Below, piece by piece: positions 1 to 5,753 of a stretch of DNA of 7,432 bases (positions are counted from its first letter, which is position 1; each line of letters starts with the position of its first letter). The position numbers were made by a program, and so were the translations under genes. The notes below the pieces were generated by a model. That model ran no database searches and was not told where the DNA came from. It was given only the letters and a program-made list of their open reading frames with translations. The stretch comes from SZUA-186 sp041552135 (GTDB lineage Bacteria; Pseudomonadota; Gammaproteobacteria; UBA9214), in assembly GCA_041552135.1 (NCBI GenBank), contig JBFELL010000141.1, positions 1 to 7,432 on the forward strand, read 5' to 3'.

Positions 1-915
1 CTTTCCAACGCCAGCGCAGACATGCAGGAAATCGCGCGGCAGGCTACCGACTCTGTCGGCGGTAACAGCGAGGCACCGGATTCTGTTATCAAGGTGCTGG
101 AGCAGGGATTCGACACCCTGCAGGGCGATGTGGCGCAGCTCCGGCAGGCCGTCGATGCCCTGCCAGGCATGGCCGGACAGACCCGCAGCAGGCATCGTCA
201 CAGTGGCGGCCTGTTTGTACCGCTGGTTGTACTGCTGGTGATGCTGATCCCGCTGATGTGGCTGTTCAAACAGCACGAGCAGACACGCCAGACACTGGAT
301 GCCGCGCACGGCGAAATCACCCGCCTGCAGGCAACCATCAAGCAACAACAGGCCGCGGCCAGCCAGGAAAGCGAGTCCCTGCGCCGGCAGCTCGACTCGC
401 AAAACACCACCAGCAGCGAACGCTCTGACCTGCTGTTCGAAAGCATCACCTGGGCGGTCAACCAGAGCAGCCCGGTCGACGTTCGCGAAGTGGCCTTCAG
501 CGACCGGCGTCTGGCGACCATCTACGAACTGATTTCCCGCCTGCAGGCGCTCGGCTTCAGGGGCGTGGTACAGCTGAACTCCCACCTCGGTGAATTTTGC
601 CTGACAGGTAACGAGGCCGACGGCTACAGCATGGCGAGCGCCGACCTGCCGGTGCGTGACTGCAGCTTCTACGGTCACCCGCTGCAACAACTGCCCTCGA
701 TCGGCGCACGGCAGTCCATCGCGTTTGCGAACTTCCTCTCGACCTCGCCGCTGGTCAACAACAGCGGCATCAGCATCGAAATCGTGAACCACAGCTACAG
801 CGAGCCCAGGGTCGAGTATCCGTCGCGCGAGTCCGACATCACCGCCTGGGAGTGGAACCGGATTGCATCGACCAACAACCGGGTCGAGGTAACGCTGATA
901 CCTTCCGGTGGATAG
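1..915 (+). CDS. Unrecognised single-pass membrane protein with coiled coil (5' end probably outside window)
   Basis: I do not recognise this family. The frame is open from base 1. The first ATG in the window is at 22 (297 residues from there), but it has no Shine-Dalgarno in front of it, so the true start is probably upstream of the window. Numbering from that ATG: residues 1-60 are polar and probably helical; residues 63-83 form one strongly hydrophobic membrane segment preceded by a basic stretch (RSRHRH); residues about 85-128 are Gln/Glu/Arg-rich and look like a coiled coil; residues about 150-297 look globular, with two cysteines (C193, C214). The basic residues before the membrane segment suggest N-terminus in, C-terminal domain in the periplasm (inference). 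The end of the domain (an Arg-containing helix at about 229-239, then NNRVEV at 285-290) loosely recalls the end of OmpA/MotB domains, but key OmpA signatures are not visible. Real coding is likely because the frame is long, compositionally sensible and has a clean membrane segment. It converges on the LOG-family gene. Confidence 0.75.
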   Translation, partial: LSNASADMQEIARQATDSVGGNSEAPDSVIKVLEQGFDTLQGDVAQLRQAVDALPGMAGQTRSRHRHSGGLFVPLVVLLVMLIPLMWLFKQHEQTRQTLDAAHGEITRLQATIKQQQAAASQESESLRRQLDSQNTTSSERSDLLFESITWAVNQSSPVDVREVAFSDRRLATIYELISRLQALGFRGVVQLNSHLGEFCLTGNEADGYSMASADLPVRDCSFYGHPLQQLPSIGARQSIAFANFLSTSPLVNNSGISIEIVNHSYSEPRVEYPSRESDITAWEWNRIASTNNRVEVTLIPSGG

Positions 916-979
916 TCCCTGCCATTGACCTCCTGCCCGCCCCCCCCGGGTATCCTGTTGCTGTTCAAGGCACGCCGCG
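916..979. other. Short convergent intergenic region with a C8 run
   Basis: 64 bp between two converging genes. It contains eight consecutive C residues (940-947) followed by GGG. No hairpin with a T-tract was seen on either strand, so how the two transcripts end is not evident. Confidence 0.5.
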
Positions 980-1681
980 TTAACGCCCCTGAATGATCTG
1001 CAGCGCCTCGTCAGGGGTCTCTGCAGTATGGATCAAGGCGAGATCTTCCGGGCTGATGACGCCTTCACCGATCATGGTCTCGCGGGCAAAGCTGCCCAGG
1101 TGTTGCCAGAAATCACCCCCCATGCCGACGATGGGAAAGCGATCGAGCTTGCCTGTCTGCACCAGTGTCATGACCTCGAAGGCCTCATCGAGCGTGCCGA
1201 AGCCACCGGGCATGACCACGAATGCCGAAGAGTATTTGACCAGCATCACCTTGCGAATGAAGAAGTGCTCGAATTCGATGAACTTGTCGAGATAGGGGTT
1301 GGGTTTCTGCTCGAATGGCAGCGTGATGTTGCAGCCCAGGCTGAGACCGCCCGCCTCTCTGGCGCCGCGGTTGGTGGCTTCCATGATGCCTGGACCACCC
1401 CCGGTCATTACCGCATACCCCGACCTGGCAAGCGCAGCGCCCGTATCGCGGGCAAGCTGATAATAGGGATGGCCCTCCTCGAAACGGGCCGATCCGAACA
1501 CCGTGACGCAGGGTGCATCGAAATCAAAACTCTCGAAGCCACGCAGGAATTCGAGAAAAAACGTCACCGCGCCTTCGAGATCGGCCTCCCGACCGCGCCG
1601 CCCCTTCAGGAACAGCTTTTCGGCGCCCTCGATTTTGCCGAGCAGGGAATAGCCGGCCCTGGGGTCGCGGGTATCAGGCAT
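980..1681 (-). CDS. LOG-family (TIGR00730-type) nucleotide 5'-monophosphate phosphoribohydrolase
   Basis: This 233-residue protein belongs to the LOG/'lysine decarboxylase-like' Rossmann family. Known members cleave the N-glycosidic bond of (cytokinin-type) nucleoside 5'-monophosphates to give base plus ribose 5-phosphate; bacterial relatives such as PpnN act on ordinary purine/pyrimidine nucleotides. The old name 'lysine decarboxylase' is a misannotation. Visible signatures are the nucleotide-binding loop GGGPGIMEA (residues 94-102), the FIRK segment (141-144) supplying the conserved Arg, and the family hallmark PGGFGTLDE (158-166) with the catalytic Glu166. The length is typical of the shorter LOG-type proteins with an N-terminal extension of about 55 residues. 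The ATG at 1681 is well supported by GGAGGT (1686-1691) 4 nt upstream. The protein is cytoplasmic, with no signal peptide. It stands alone: the upstream neighbour is a pseudogene remnant and the downstream neighbour is convergent. The exact substrate cannot be read from sequence. Confidence 0.93.
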   Translation of the reverse strand: MPDTRDPRAGYSLLGKIEGAEKLFLKGRRGREADLEGAVTFFLEFLRGFESFDFDAPCVTVFGSARFEEGHPYYQLARDTGAALARSGYAVMTGGGPGIMEATNRGAREAGGLSLGCNITLPFEQKPNPYLDKFIEFEHFFIRKVMLVKYSSAFVVMPGGFGTLDEAFEVMTLVQTGKLDRFPIVGMGGDFWQHLGSFARETMIGEGVISPEDLALIHTAETPDEALQIIQGR

Positions 1682-1685
1682 GATT

Positions 1686-1691
1686 ACCTCC
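1686..1691 (-). promoter_or_regulatory. Strong Shine-Dalgarno of the LOG-family gene
   Basis: The minus strand reads GGAGGT, followed by AATC and then the ATG at 1681. It is a near-perfect anti-16S match at close to ideal spacing and fixes this start. No convincing -35/-10 pair was found between it and the pseudogene remnant. Confidence 0.8.
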
Positions 1692-1734
1692 GGATTTGCT
1701 TGAGATCAGTTTCATTCACTCTGCCTCGGGCGCA

Positions 1735-2056
1735 TTACGGCAGATTCCAGCCAGTTCCACTAAACGACCGGGTCACCGGTATGATCATCACGGTAATGAT
1801 ACCAACCAGCGGCGTCAGGGGCAGCCATCCGGCCCGTAATCCATCAGGCTGGTTTGATAGCCGGCGGGCATGAGGAAAGCCGCGAGTGCGACCACCACGA
1901 TGGTGATGGCAAAAGGCCGCATATCGACCGCCAGATTGCTTGCGCTGGCCAGCGCAACGGGAAACCGGAGGCGGCGTTACGGATCACAATGGCGCTGAAC
2001 AGGGCCGTGCTCGCACAGACCACGCCCGGATCAGCAAGCTCATTTTCCTGTCGCAC
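1735..2056 (-). pseudogene. Remnant of the C-terminal end of an SLC13/DASS-type (Na+/dicarboxylate-sulfate) permease
   Basis: Three neighbouring minus-strand stretches in three different frames read in order like the last 100 or so residues of an SLC13-family permease. Stretch 1 (2056 to about 1966) gives ALFSAIVIRNAASG, matching the family's ...LFT-x-x-TNNAAAAL helix, with the first Asn of the NNAA motif changed to Arg. After a frameshift, stretch 2 (1964-1815) gives FPVALASASNLAVDMRPFAI, a hydrophobic helix, then MPAGYQTSLMDYGPDG, matching the family's TPIGYQTNLMVYGPGGY, and hits a TGA at 1817-1815. After a second shift, stretch 3 (about 1827-1735) gives LPLTPLVGIITVMIIPV and stops at TAA 1737-1735, matching the final membrane helix. 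About ten family residues (YRFSDFL-type) expected between stretches 2 and 3 are missing, so there was also a deletion. The N-terminal 75% or more of such a transporter is absent. It cannot be translated as one protein and has no SD. The family assignment is from remembered signatures, not a search. Confidence 0.75.
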
Positions 2057-2071
2057 GTCCTGTCATTGATC

Positions 2072-2085
2072 CGGATTTCGATCCG
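2072..2085. repeat. Short hairpin CGGAT-TTCG-ATCCG
   Basis: A 5-bp perfect stem with a TTCG tetraloop on the plus strand (CGAA loop on the minus strand), just upstream of the permease remnant. UUCG loops are unusually stable in RNA, but no T-tract follows and the stem is short. Function is unknown. Confidence 0.25.
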
Positions 2086-2136
2086 TTCTGGATGAGGCCA
2101 TCGTGCCGGCAGCCGTTGCGAACCGCGTGTTTGTAC

Positions 2137-2159
2137 CGGCTGGCACCCCGGTGCAGCCG
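2137..2159. repeat. GC-rich inverted repeat, possible transcription end of the minus-strand operon
   Basis: CGGCT (2137-2141), one bulged G, GCAC (2143-2146), loop CCCG, then GTGC (2151-2154) and AGCCG (2155-2159) can fold into a 9-bp stem with one bulge. It lies about 63 nt past the DUF255 gene stop codon. No T-tract follows on either strand, so it is not a classical intrinsic terminator. It could stabilise the 3' end of the message or have no role. Confidence 0.35.
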
Positions 2160-2221
2160 TTACGGCGCCGTCACAAATGACATGGCCGGCGTCATATCCT
2201 GCGCAGACCCGGCTTACAGCT

Positions 2222-4210
2222 TCATTTCGATGAACGCCCCTGCGAACGACCGGGTCTCTGCAGTTCCTGCCAGCGGATCAGGGCATACGGCATGGCGGCC
2301 GCACTGTTCTCCAGTTGCGCGCCCAGCCAGGCGGCCGTGCGCCGGGCCCAGTCGCTGTAGGCTGACTCACCGGTAATCCGGCCAAGATCCAGCAGCACAT
2401 GAATGGCAATGCCGTTGACTGACAGGCTTGCACCGTCACTGGCCGGTTTCTCGCGCAACCAGAATTCGGTATCGCCCGCTGTCAGGTAAAAGCCACCGGC
2501 CTCCTCGTCCCGGAACCCGTCCAGCAGGCTGTCCACCATGCGACGGGCCGGCTGCAGCCAGCGCCGTTCACCGGTGACCTTGTAGAGCGTCAGCAGGCCC
2601 TCGGCCAGCGCCGCATAGTCGGTGCTGAATCCTGGTACGCCGCGCTCGCCATCGCGCCAGTCCCGATACAGGATACCGGTCTTCCCATCGTAGAGTGACC
2701 GGAGCAGGGAGGCAGCCGTGTGTTCCGCGGCCTGCAGGTAGTGCGGCTCATCGAGCAGACGCCCGGCGAGCGCCAGCGTCGTCAGCATATAACCGTTCCA
2801 TGCGGCAACGATTTTGTCGTCCACCGGCACGGCAGGCCGCTGACGTCGGGAGTCCAGCAAGCGGCGGTCGATCTCCGCTGCCTCGATCCGGAGCGCCGGC
2901 AGGTCGGTGCCGAGGTCTTCTGCCAGGCCCGCCTCGTCCCGGGCGCGGTACAGCACGTTCCTGCCGGCCATTTCGCCCAGCGGATCGCTGATGGCATTGC
3001 CCTGCCTGTTCAGGCCATAGCGGCGCGTGGCATGATCCCGCAGCCTGCCTTCGCCCAGCACATCAGTCAGCTGTTGCCATGTCCAGGTGTAAAAGGCGCC
3101 TTCCGTCATGTGCCCCCCGGGATCGTGCACGGCATGGCTGTCGGCGCTGAGTGCCGAGTAGAACCCTCCTGCCTCCGAACGCATCTCGCGCAGGGCGAAG
3201 TCCAGGGTGTGACGCACCACGTCGGCGTAACGTGCCTCGCCCGTGCGCCGCCAGGCGAACAGGTAGGCGCGCGCAACCAGTGCCTGGTCGTAGAGCATCT
3301 TCTCGAAGTGCGGCACGCGCCATTCGAAGTCGGTTGAATAGCGGTGAAAGCCGCCGCCGAGCTGGTCGTGGATGCCGCCGCGCGCCATCTCCTCGAGGGT
3401 GAACAGCGCCATGTCGGCCGCGGATTCGTCTGCAGACTGCAACAGGAACAGCAGCCGCGCCGGTTGCGGGAACTTCGGCGCCGGCCCGAAGCCGCCCTGC
3501 ATGTCATCGTAGGACGCAGCCAGTGTCGCGCGCGCACGCGCCGGCAACTCGTCTGACGGGCCGGCATCCGGTATCACCGTGCGCTCCAGCTCCTGCAGCA
3601 TGGTAACCGCACGGCCGGCCGTAGCCATCACGCCTTCGCGGTCCGTGCGCCACACCTCGATCAGCCGCTCGAGCAACGGCCGGAAGCCGGTGCGGCCCAG
3701 GCCTGCCTCCGGCGGGTAGTAGGTGCCACCGAGGAACGGATGGCCCTGCGGGGTCGCCCATACCGACATCGGCCAGCCGCCCTGCCCGCGCGTGGCGACG
3801 ACGTAGCTCATGTAGGCGGCGTCGATGTCGGGTCGCTGCTCGCGATCGACCTTGATGGCGACAAAGGCCGCGTTGAGCAGCGCCGCGATCTCCGGGTTAC
3901 TGAAGGACTCGCGCGCCATGACATGGCACCAGTGACAGGTGAAATAACCGATCGAGATAAAGACCGGCTTGTTTTCTCGGCGCGCCTTCTCGAAGGCCGC
4001 CTCGCCCCAGGGATACCACTCGACCGGGTTGCCGGCATGCAACTGCAGGTACGGGCTGGATTCGGATGCCAGCCGCCAGCCGCCCGCTTTTTCCTCGTCG
4101 CCGGCCTGAACCGCCCCCGCCAGCAGAAGGCCGCAGAGCAGACTGGCGATTGCGATCCGCCCGCAGAAAAAGCCGGAACTGGAAAGGTTCTGCATCATGC
4201 AATAAAACAC
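2222..4210 (-). CDS. Exported thioredoxin-domain protein of the DUF255/YyaL (SPATA20-like) family
   Basis: This 662-residue protein has the architecture of the YyaL/SPATA20 family: an N-terminal thioredoxin-like domain (DUF255) followed by an (alpha/alpha)6 six-hairpin barrel resembling glycosidases and epimerases. Residues 14-36 look like a Sec signal peptide (R18, hydrophobic 19-32, cleavage after AVQA at 33-36). The thioredoxin-like part spans about 45-210 and carries the family motifs SSPYLQLHAGNPVEW (51-65), the redox motif CHWC (92-95), VDREQRPDID (121-130) and GGWP (144-147). The barrel part begins near 225 and carries GGFHRYS (286-292), HFEKMLYDQ (301-309), and WNGYMLTTLAL (471-481). 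The biochemical function of the family is not established. The start is uncertain: GTG at 4210 (used here), ATG at 4198 (658 aa) or ATG at 4195; all keep the signal peptide, and none has an ideal SD. It is last in the tatD-GGCT-DUF2905 operon. Family members I recall from Bacillus lack a signal peptide, so a periplasmic location is the notable point. Confidence 0.92.
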   Translation of the reverse strand: MFYCMMQNLSSSGFFCGRIAIASLLCGLLLAGAVQAGDEEKAGGWRLASESSPYLQLHAGNPVEWYPWGEAAFEKARRENKPVFISIGYFTCHWCHVMARESFSNPEIAALLNAAFVAIKVDREQRPDIDAAYMSYVVATRGQGGWPMSVWATPQGHPFLGGTYYPPEAGLGRTGFRPLLERLIEVWRTDREGVMATAGRAVTMLQELERTVIPDAGPSDELPARARATLAASYDDMQGGFGPAPKFPQPARLLFLLQSADESAADMALFTLEEMARGGIHDQLGGGFHRYSTDFEWRVPHFEKMLYDQALVARAYLFAWRRTGEARYADVVRHTLDFALREMRSEAGGFYSALSADSHAVHDPGGHMTEGAFYTWTWQQLTDVLGEGRLRDHATRRYGLNRQGNAISDPLGEMAGRNVLYRARDEAGLAEDLGTDLPALRIEAAEIDRRLLDSRRQRPAVPVDDKIVAAWNGYMLTTLALAGRLLDEPHYLQAAEHTAASLLRSLYDGKTGILYRDWRDGERGVPGFSTDYAALAEGLLTLYKVTGERRWLQPARRMVDSLLDGFRDEEAGGFYLTAGDTEFWLREKPASDGASLSVNGIAIHVLLDLGRITGESAYSDWARRTAAWLGAQLENSAAAMPYALIRWQELQRPGRSQGRSSK

Positions 4211-4216
4211 CGACTC

Positions 4217-4231
4217 ACCGGGCTGCCCGGT
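4217..4231 (-). promoter_or_regulatory. Small GC hairpin between the DUF2905 stop and the DUF255-protein start
   Basis: The minus strand reads ACCGGG-CAG-CCCGGT, a perfect 6-bp stem with a 3-nt loop. It begins at the last base of the DUF2905 stop codon and its 3' arm ends in GGT, the start of the only SD-like stretch (GGTGAG) before the downstream gene. It could tune ribosome access or act as a weak attenuator; a stretch GTGTTTTATT follows about 7 nt later. Its role is inferred only. Confidence 0.35.
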
Positions 4232-4440
4232 CAGCGCCGGAAAAACAGGTTGAACAGTATCGACAGCACGATACTGACGATAATCATCGAGGTGACCGGA
4301 AAATAGAACGAACCGTTCTCGCGCTCGATGCGAATGTCGCCCGGCAGGTGGCCGAACCAGCCCAGCAGGCCCGGCGCCCAGGTCAGCACGAGGCCGAGAA
4401 GCACCAGGATGACACCTGCGACAAGCAGCAGTTTACCCAT
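4231..4440 (-). CDS. DUF2905 family small membrane protein
   Basis: A 69-residue protein with two membrane helices (residues about 3-22 and 50-67), joined by a loop carrying the family signature HLPGDIRIERENGSFYFP (31-48), and ending in a basic FFRR. This is the standard size and layout of DUF2905; its function is unknown and it sits in the inner membrane. I chose ATG 4440 over GTG 4446 (two residues longer) because AGGGAAGG lies 8 nt upstream of the ATG and because family members start MGK. The start overlaps the stop of the gamma-glutamylcyclotransferase-like gene by 8 nt (ATGGGTAA), suggesting translational coupling. The downstream DUF255 gene starts about 20 nt after its stop. Confidence 0.92.
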   Translation of the reverse strand: MGKLLLVAGVILVLLGLVLTWAPGLLGWFGHLPGDIRIERENGSFYFPVTSMIIVSIVLSILFNLFFRR

Positions 4441-4855
4441 TGTCACGGCCTTCCCTGCCTGGCAGCGCCGTATGCAGGCAGGCCTTCAGGTGTTCCCGCT
4501 CGAAGGCCTGCCGGTCCCATGTCTGCCTCGAGAGCATGCCCCGCCTTGCCGCCGGTATGACATAGGTCCAGGCCTGCAGCGGCCTGCCCTGAGCATCGGT
4601 GACACATACCCGCACGCGCTCATACAGGTCGCCTTCATAGCGATCAATCTTGCCCAGCAACCCCTCGCCCATACCGGCATAGACCAGACCCTGCGTCACC
4701 GCACCCGCTTCGCCCACAATGCCGGGAAAGGCATGCCCGTTCACCGTGTAGCAGCCGTAGTCATCGAGGCTCGCCGCGATGCCCTCGAAATGGCCGCCGG
4801 TCACCCGTTGCATGACCTCGCCAAACATCAGGGTACCGTAGCAGAACAGGCGCAT
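4433..4855 (-). CDS. Gamma-glutamylcyclotransferase-like (AIG2/GGCT-fold) protein
   Basis: A 140-residue cytoplasmic protein of the AIG2/GGCT fold. Known members eliminate 5-oxoproline from gamma-glutamyl peptides, or gamma-glutamylamines, in glutathione and amine turnover; many bacterial members have no tested substrate. Visible motifs are YGTL (residues 6-9), which forms the substrate-binding loop, FPGIV (43-47), LVYAG (57-61), and DRYEGDLYER (71-80), with Glu74 as the expected catalytic acid/base. The length matches single-domain AIG2-like proteins. The start ATG at 4855 lies 2 nt after the TatD-like stop and has no good SD, so it probably depends on translational coupling. The end overlaps the DUF2905 start. 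The substrate cannot be assigned from the sequence; family membership is secure. Confidence 0.9.
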   Translation of the reverse strand: MRLFCYGTLMFGEVMQRVTGGHFEGIAASLDDYGCYTVNGHAFPGIVGEAGAVTQGLVYAGMGEGLLGKIDRYEGDLYERVRVCVTDAQGRPLQAWTYVIPAARRGMLSRQTWDRQAFEREHLKACLHTALPGREGRDNG

Positions 4856-4857
4856 GA

Positions 4858-5631
4858 CTACCCGAGGCCCAGCACGTCGCGCACATTGGCCGTCGTCTGT
4901 GCCGCCAGATCGGCCTTCGCCTCGCCGCGCACCCCGGCCAGCGCCGCGAGCACCTGCGGCAGGTACTCCGGGCTGTTGCGCTCGCCGCGATGCCGCGACA
5001 CGACCATGTCCGGGGCATCCGTCTCCAGCACGATGGCCTCCGCCGGCAGTTGCCGGGCCAGCGTGCGCAACCTGCTGGAGCGCTCATAGGTCAGCATGCC
5101 GCCAAAACCGAACCGGAAGCCGAGATCCATGTACTGCTGCGCCTGCTGCAGGCTGCCGTTGAAGGCATGCGCGATACCGCCCGGCACGCGGATGCGTTTC
5201 AGGGTTGCCAGCACCTGGTCATGGGACTTGCGCACATGCAGGATAACCGGCAAGCCCGCTTCCCGTGCCAGCTCGAGCTGCGCCTCGAACAGGGCCTGCT
5301 GGCGCTCCCGGTCAAGCTCGCCGAGATAGTAATCCAGACCGATCTCGCCGATGGCCACCGGCCGGTGGTCTGCCAGCCAGCCCTGCAGGCGCCCGAGGTC
5401 GGCCGCGTTATGCGCTTCGAGATAGACCGGGTGCAGCCCCAGCGCCGGGTACAGGTCCGGTTCACCGGCGCACAGCTCCCACAGGCCGTCCCAGCCGGCA
5501 GCCGTCACGCCCGGCACCACAATGCCATGCACACCAACGTCGCGCGCCTGCTGCAGCACCGCTCCCCGGTCCGCATCGAATGCCGTCACGTCGAGGTGGC
5601 AATGGGAATCGATGATTTCCATATCTCCCAT
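4858..5631 (-). CDS. TatD-family metal-dependent hydrolase (YjjV-like)
   Basis: A 257-residue TIM-barrel amidohydrolase of the TatD family, whose members are metal-dependent (deoxyribo)nucleases; some also remove D-aminoacyl groups from tRNA. All expected metal ligands are visible: H10 and H12 in SHCHLD, E96 in GEIGLD, H132 in ILHVRK, H155 in AHAFNGS, and D205 in LETDAPDM. The string ALGLHP (63-68), GSLQQA (159-164) and the GGMLTYERSS region (177-186) resemble E. coli YjjV more than TatD or YcfH. It is cytoplasmic and of normal length. Two starts are possible, ATG 5631 (used here) and ATG 5622, the latter just after GGGAG. It heads the minus-strand operon and is divergent from tcdA across 122 bp; the next gene begins 2 nt after its stop. 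Confidence 0.95.
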   Translation of the reverse strand: MGDMEIIDSHCHLDVTAFDADRGAVLQQARDVGVHGIVVPGVTAAGWDGLWELCAGEPDLYPALGLHPVYLEAHNAADLGRLQGWLADHRPVAIGEIGLDYYLGELDRERQQALFEAQLELAREAGLPVILHVRKSHDQVLATLKRIRVPGGIAHAFNGSLQQAQQYMDLGFRFGFGGMLTYERSSRLRTLARQLPAEAIVLETDAPDMVVSRHRGERNSPEYLPQVLAALAGVRGEAKADLAAQTTANVRDVLGLG

Positions 5632-5753
5632 TCTAAATCAACACATCCCGATTTCTGGTATGTTTGCTGTTCTCACCCTGCTGGTCAGCACCTCGCACAG
5701 GGGCGCCGGGGCCTTGGCGCACGGGAAACGGCTTGAAAAATCCGGAAAACATC
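5632..5753. promoter_or_regulatory. Divergent intergenic region between tatD-like and tcdA
   Basis: Both transcription units must start in or near these 122 bp. Toward tcdA there is an extended -10-like TGGTATGTT at 5656-5664, without a recognisable -35. Toward the TatD-like gene only a weak TAGAAT lies at the start codon itself. GCGCC...GGCGC (5703-5707/5716-5720) is a modest 5-bp inverted repeat. No known operator or riboswitch was recognised. Confidence 0.4.
5656..5664 (+). promoter_or_regulatory. Candidate extended -10 promoter for tcdA
   Basis: TG-G-TATGTT matches the extended -10 form (TGnTATAAT) with two mismatches in the hexamer; the expected -35 area (about 5636-5641) is poor. If used, the leader to the tcdA ATG would be about 80 nt. 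This is weak evidence from sequence alone. Confidence 0.22.

Larger units (their letters stand above)
2057..2221. other. Intergenic stretch without recognisable gene
   Basis: This lies between the end of the DUF255 gene and the permease remnant. All three minus-strand frames were read. The longest open one gives a proline/arginine-rich nonsense-like translation with no family signature, and the other two are interrupted by stops. No earlier part of the permease was recognised here. With the remnant and the LOG leader it makes up a 540-base gap (1682-2221) without an intact gene. It contains a GC-rich inverted repeat (2137-2159) and a small TTCG-loop hairpin (2072-2085). Confidence 0.6.

Noticed and set aside
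940..947. C8 homopolymer as a phase-variation tract
   Set aside because: It lies between two converging stop codons, not in a coding frame or between promoter elements, so a length change would have no obvious effect; it may also be a sequencing-sensitive site.
1028..1873. 281-residue open frame on the plus strand opposite the LOG-family gene
   Set aside because: Antisense of a gene with complete LOG motifs and a strong SD; its translation shows no recognisable domain.
1844..2056. 70-residue minus-strand frame as a small gene
   Set aside because: Only its first 30 or so residues resemble SLC13 permeases; after the frameshift near 1965 the frame becomes nonsense while the permease reading continues in another frame.
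4328..5089. 253-residue plus-strand frame crossing the DUF2905, GGCT-like and TatD-like genes
   Set aside because: It runs antisense across three recognised genes and has no signature of its own.
4990..5736. 248-residue plus-strand frame opposite the TatD-like gene
   Set aside because: Antisense of a TatD protein with all metal ligands intact; no independent evidence for coding.
5664..5753. N-terminal extension of TcdA from the TTG at 5664
   Set aside because: The extra 30 residues have no counterpart in TcdA proteins, and ATG 5754 gives the expected length and N-terminus.
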